Positions 7,487 to 9,321 of a DNA stretch of 9,321 nucleotides are shown here, in pieces. Position numbers and translations under genes: made by a program. Under the pieces are notes generated by a model. The model saw only the letters and a list, made by a program, of their open reading frames with translations. It was not told where the DNA came from and made no database searches. The stretch comes from Actinomycetota bacterium (GTDB lineage: Bacteria; Actinomycetota; Thermoleophilia; Solirubrobacterales; Solirubrobacteraceae), in NCBI GenBank assembly GCA_005883255.1, contig VAXS01000054.1, positions 1 to 9,321 of the forward strand. Direction: 5' to 3'. Positions within the stretch are counted from its first letter, which is position 1. Each line of letters begins with the position of its first letter.

Positions 7487-7500
7487 GCTGCCGCGCGCCG

Positions 7501-8013
7501 ATGGCCGACGTCCTCTTCTTCATCGCGGGCATCGGGGCGATCTCCGGGGCGATCGGGGTGATCGCGGCGCGCAACCCCTTCTACAGCGTCCTGGCGCTCG
7601 TCTTCCATCTGCTGTCGCTGGCGGCGCTGTTCCTGCTGCTGCGCGCCCAGTTCGTGGCCGCCGCCCAGGTCGTGGTCTACGCCGGCGCGGTGATGGTGCT
7701 GTACGTGTTCGTGGTGGCCTACGTGGGCGACCAGGAGCGACCCCTGTACGCCCCCACCTCCAACCTGGGCGCCGTGGGCGTGCTGTTCACGGGCGCGCTG
7801 GCGGTGGAGGCGGTCGGGGCGGTGATCCTCGCCCGCCGGCGCCGGGGGATCGACACCGAGGCCGACGAGCGCCGCACGCTGTCGGTGGGCGACCTGTTCC
7901 GGCGGCCCCCCGGAATTGGGACCCGGGCCGAGAGCGTGGGCACGCGGCCGGGCGGGCGCGAGGAGGCGGCGGTGGGCGCCAAGTCGGCCGACCGCGACCT
8001 GGGGGGCTGGTAG
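7501..8013 (+). CDS. nuoJ: NADH-quinone oxidoreductase subunit J (ND6), lacking TM5
   Basis: NuoJ, 170 residues, is a small membrane subunit next to NuoH and NuoK; its TM3 helix is implicated in coupling quinone chemistry to proton pumping. Helices are predicted at about 4-22, 27-47, 51-73 (with the conserved VVYAGAVMVLYVFVV run around Tyr60) and 88-111. The family normally has a fifth helix after a short loop. Here residues 112-170 are entirely hydrophilic, rich in Arg, Glu and Gly, and I find no TM5 in the other frames. AESVGTR followed by PGGREEA looks like a join across a missing ~26-residue helix, in frame; a join just after VGDLFRR is equally possible. ATG 7501 follows the nuoI stop by 14 bases with only a weak GGGCGAG upstream. 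TAG at 8011-8013 abuts the nuoK GTG. Confidence 0.9.
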   Translation: MADVLFFIAGIGAISGAIGVIAARNPFYSVLALVFHLLSLAALFLLLRAQFVAAAQVVVYAGAVMVLYVFVVAYVGDQERPLYAPTSNLGAVGVLFTGALAVEAVGAVILARRRRGIDTEADERRTLSVGDLFRRPPGIGTRAESVGTRPGGREEAAVGAKSADRDLGGW

Positions 8014-8313
8014 GTGGCGATCGGCTGGTACCTGGCGGTCTCGGCGCTGATCTTCTGCGTGGGGGCGGCGGGCGTGCTGGTCAAGCGCAACCCGCTGGTG
8101 ATCCTGCTCTGCCTGGAGCTGATGCTCAACGCCGGCAACCTGGCGCTGGTGGGCTTCGCCCGGATGTGGGGCAACGGCGACGGCCAGGTGTTCGCGCTGA
8201 TCGTGATGGTGGTGGCCGCCTGCGAGGTGACTGTGGGGCTGGGGCTGATTGTGGCGCTGCACCGCCGCCGGCTGCCGATCGACGTCGACGAGATGCGGGA
8301 GCTGCGGGGGTAA
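8014..8313 (+). CDS. nuoK: NADH-quinone oxidoreductase subunit K (ND4L)
   Basis: NuoK, 99 residues, has three membrane helices and belongs to the proton path between the E-channel and the antiporter-like subunits. The two conserved membrane glutamates are present: Glu35 in LELMLNAGNL (TM2) and Glu71 in AACEVTVGLG (TM3). DGQVFALIVMVVAA and the C-terminal DVDEMRELRG are typical. Full family length, no damage seen. The start is GTG at 8014, immediately after the nuoJ TAG with no spacer, so initiation probably depends on ribosomes terminating on nuoJ; there is no clear Shine-Dalgarno sequence, only a G-run. The TAA at 8311-8313 is followed by the only long gap in the window. Confidence 0.96.
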   Translation: MAIGWYLAVSALIFCVGAAGVLVKRNPLVILLCLELMLNAGNLALVGFARMWGNGDGQVFALIVMVVAACEVTVGLGLIVALHRRRLPIDVDEMRELRG

Positions 8314-8314
8314 G

Positions 8315-8341
8315 GTGCGCCCCCCCCGACCCCCGCACCCG
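8315..8341 (+). repeat. C-rich spacer motif, copy 2 (nuoK-nuoL)
   Basis: This is the partner of 3553-3579: 22 of 27 bases agree, including the core CCCCCGCACCCG at 8330-8341. It opens the nuoK-nuoL gap one base after the nuoK TAA and leads into the less GC-rich hairpin region, which the first copy lacks. Confidence 0.4.
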
Positions 8342-8379
8342 CGGATGACGCGCAGTTCCTTCGCTGGATCTGCGTCCTC

Positions 8380-8413
8380 GGGTTCGCCTTTGCCACCAGC
8401 AAAGGCTTCACCC
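8380..8413 (+). other. Hairpin 1 in nuoK-nuoL gap
   Basis: GCCTTTGC (8386-8393) and GCAAAGGC (8399-8406) are perfect complements with a 5-base loop. GGGT (8380-8383) and ACCC (8410-8413) can extend the stem across a small internal loop. There is no following T-run, so a classical intrinsic terminator is unlikely. CCTTCGCTGG at 8358-8367 can pair 9 of 10 with CCAGCAAAGG at 8396-8405, giving an alternative, mutually exclusive stem. Confidence 0.6.
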
Positions 8414-8441
8414 TGCGTCCTTGACCAGCTCGGTCCTGCGC

Positions 8442-8461
8442 GCCCCCGCGGGCACGGGGGC
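8442..8461 (+). other. Hairpin 2, just upstream of nuoL ribosome-binding site
   Basis: GCCCCCG (8442-8448) and CGGGGGC (8455-8461) form a perfect 7-bp all-GC stem with a 6-base loop, ending two bases before the AGGAGAGG element. Such a stem could block upstream ribosomes or 3' exonucleases. In this GC-rich sequence a chance origin is also possible. Confidence 0.5.
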
Positions 8462-8462
8462 C

Positions 8463-8470
8463 AGGAGAGG
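8463..8470 (+). promoter_or_regulatory. Ribosome-binding site of nuoL
   Basis: AGGAGAGG, nine bases before TTG 8480, is the strongest Shine-Dalgarno-like sequence in the last third of the window. The in-frame TAG at 8477-8479 rules out any start further upstream, so this element and the spacing settle the TTG start of nuoL. Confidence 0.75.
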
Positions 8471-8479
8471 CGCACCTAG

Positions 8480-9321
8480 TTGTCCCCCACCGCGTGGGGG
8501 TGGCTGGTCCTCGCGTTCCCGCTGGCGGGGACGATCGTGGTGTCGCTGGGGTGGCGGGCGCTGCCCGGCCGGACGGCGGGGTGGCTGGGCACCGCCACGG
8601 TGGCCGCCTCCTTCGTCTGCTCCGTGGGCGCGCTGCTGTCGCTGCTGGGCCGCCACCCCGAGCAGCGCCACGTCGTCTCCACCGCCTTCGACTACGCCAA
8701 CAGCGTGGGGGTGGACGCGAGGCTGACGATCCTGGTCGACCCGCTGGCGGTGTTCATGGCGCTGGTGGTCAGCGGCGTCTCGATGCTGATCCACCTCTAC
8801 TCGGTGGCCTACATGTGGGAGGACCGGGGCTACGTCCGCTTCTTCGCCTACCTCAACTACTTCGTCTTCTCGATGCTCCTGCTGGTGCTGGCGGGGAACT
8901 TCGTGCCGCTCATCATCGGGTGGGCGTTCGTGGGCGCCGCCTCCTACCTGCTGATCTCGTTCTGGTACCGGCGCGGCACCGCCGCCAGCGCCGGCATCAA
9001 GGCCTTCGTCATGAACGTGATCGGCGACGTAGGCCTGGTGCTGGGCACGTTCTTCATCTTCAAGCACACCCACACGCTGGACTTCGTGGGCACGTTCGGG
9101 CGGGTCGAGCGCGTGTTCGCGCACAACAGCGGCGACCTGGTGGCCGGGTGCGTGCTGCTGCTGGTGGGCGCGTTCGCCAAGTCGGCGCAGATACCCCTGC
9201 ACACGTGGCTGCCGGACGCCATGGAGGGCCCCACCCCGGTCTCGGCGCTGATCCACGCCGCCACGATGGTGACCGCCGGTGTGTACCTGATCGCCCGCAT
9301 GCACCCGCTGTTCGAGCAGGC
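8480..9321 (+). CDS. nuoL: NADH-quinone oxidoreductase subunit L (ND5), 5' part
   Basis: These are the first 280 residues of NuoL, the distal antiporter-like proton pump, usually over 600 residues; the window ends inside it. Start is TTG 8480: a TAG in frame lies directly upstream and AGGAGAGG sits at the right distance. Helices follow the NuoL pattern: DPLAVFMALVVSGVSMLIHL, the loop GYVRFFAYLNYF, and the second repeat GAFAKSAQIPLHTWLPDAM. Lys234 matches the conserved TM7 lysine (Lys229 in E. coli) and His259 lies in SALIHAATMVTAGVYL. The family motif GWEGVG in TM5 reads GWAFVG (147-152), so the conserved glutamate (Glu144 in E. coli) is Ala149, with no nearby acidic residue in the helix to replace it. 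The motifs distinguish NuoL from NuoM/NuoN well, and gene order agrees. Confidence 0.95.
   Translation, partial: MSPTAWGWLVLAFPLAGTIVVSLGWRALPGRTAGWLGTATVAASFVCSVGALLSLLGRHPEQRHVVSTAFDYANSVGVDARLTILVDPLAVFMALVVSGVSMLIHLYSVAYMWEDRGYVRFFAYLNYFVFSMLLLVLAGNFVPLIIGWAFVGAASYLLISFWYRRGTAASAGIKAFVMNVIGDVGLVLGTFFIFKHTHTLDFVGTFGRVERVFAHNSGDLVAGCVLLLVGAFAKSAQIPLHTWLPDAMEGPTPVSALIHAATMVTAGVYLIARMHPLFEQ
8484..8500 (+). other. Hairpin 3 within first codons of nuoL
   Basis: CCCCCAC (8484-8490) and GTGGGGG (8494-8500) are perfect complements with a 3-base loop, beginning one base after the TTG start codon. A stem here could lower nuoL initiation. Its C-run could also pair with the G-run of hairpin 2 (8456-8460), looping out the ribosome-binding site. 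Confidence 0.5.

Larger units (their letters stand above)
8314..8479 (+). other. nuoK-nuoL intergenic region with inverted repeats
   Basis: This 166-base gap breaks the otherwise overlapping gene chain. It starts with a C-rich run, then has a stretch (about 8345-8430) visibly less GC-rich than the genes, and ends with a ribosome-binding site. Two perfect inverted repeats lie inside it, and a third spans the first nuoL codons. A 9-base direct repeat, CTGCGTCCT, occurs at 8370-8378 and 8413-8421, flanking the first hairpin. A GTG-initiated frame (8315-8479, 54 residues) fills the gap exactly, closing with TAG against the nuoL TTG, but its product is low-complexity and unrecognised. No poly-T tract, promoter or tRNA was seen. 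It may be a regulatory leader or an inserted dispersed repeat. Confidence 0.6.

Noticed and set aside
8442..8461. Intrinsic terminator after nuoK
   Set aside because: The stem is strong but is followed by a ribosome-binding site rather than a T-run, and nuoL should be co-transcribed.
8315..8479. 54-residue protein gene filling the nuoK-nuoL gap
   Set aside because: The product is Pro/Ser/Gly/Arg low-complexity with no ribosome-binding site upstream, and the region has strong inverted repeats; I treat it as non-coding.
1..9321. CRISPR array, tRNA/rRNA, transposase or phage genes, defence system
   Set aside because: I found no regularly spaced repeats, RNA genes or mobile-element proteins; apart from one 166-base gap and a 48-base spacer the window is complex I genes.

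Overview
This window is a stretch of a bacterial nuo operon, which encodes proton-pumping NADH:quinone oxidoreductase (respiratory complex I). All genes are on the + strand. They run from the 3' end of nuoC through nuoD, E, F, G, H, I, J and K into the first ~280 codons of nuoL. The canonical gene order, very high GC (roughly 70% or more by eye), GTG/TTG starts and tight stop/start overlaps suggest a high-GC actinobacterium. A Thermoleophilia/Solirubrobacterales-type lineage is my best guess from the protein style, but I could not test it.

Layout: 1-314 nuoC (5' end outside); 311-1570 nuoD; 1567-2340 nuoE with a long Pro-rich tail; 2337-3552 nuoF, broken by a frame change at about 3108; 3600-6080 nuoG with all expected Fe-S ligands plus the N7 cluster; 6077-7105 nuoH; 7124-7486 nuoI, lacking its usual N-terminus; 7501-8013 nuoJ, lacking the fifth membrane helix; 8014-8313 nuoK; 8314-8479 the only real intergenic gap, rich in hairpins; 8480-9321 nuoL with a TTG start (3' end outside). 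nuoE/F/G form the NADH-oxidising module. nuoC/D/I connect it to the quinone site. nuoH/J/K/L are membrane subunits for quinone docking and proton translocation. No promoter is visible; transcription presumably starts upstream of nuoA, outside the window.

I see no new biological system here. The unusual points are inside an ordinary operon. Three subunits (NuoF, NuoI, NuoJ) each appear to lack about 25-36 residues that the family normally has, and two of these losses change the reading frame. NuoL has Ala where the family has its conserved TM5 glutamate. The nuoK-nuoL gap holds three strong inverted repeats around the nuoL ribosome-binding site, and its first ~27 bases resemble the nuoF-nuoG spacer. 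The clustered losses could be assembly or sequencing errors, or decay of a redundant operon; the sequence alone cannot decide.
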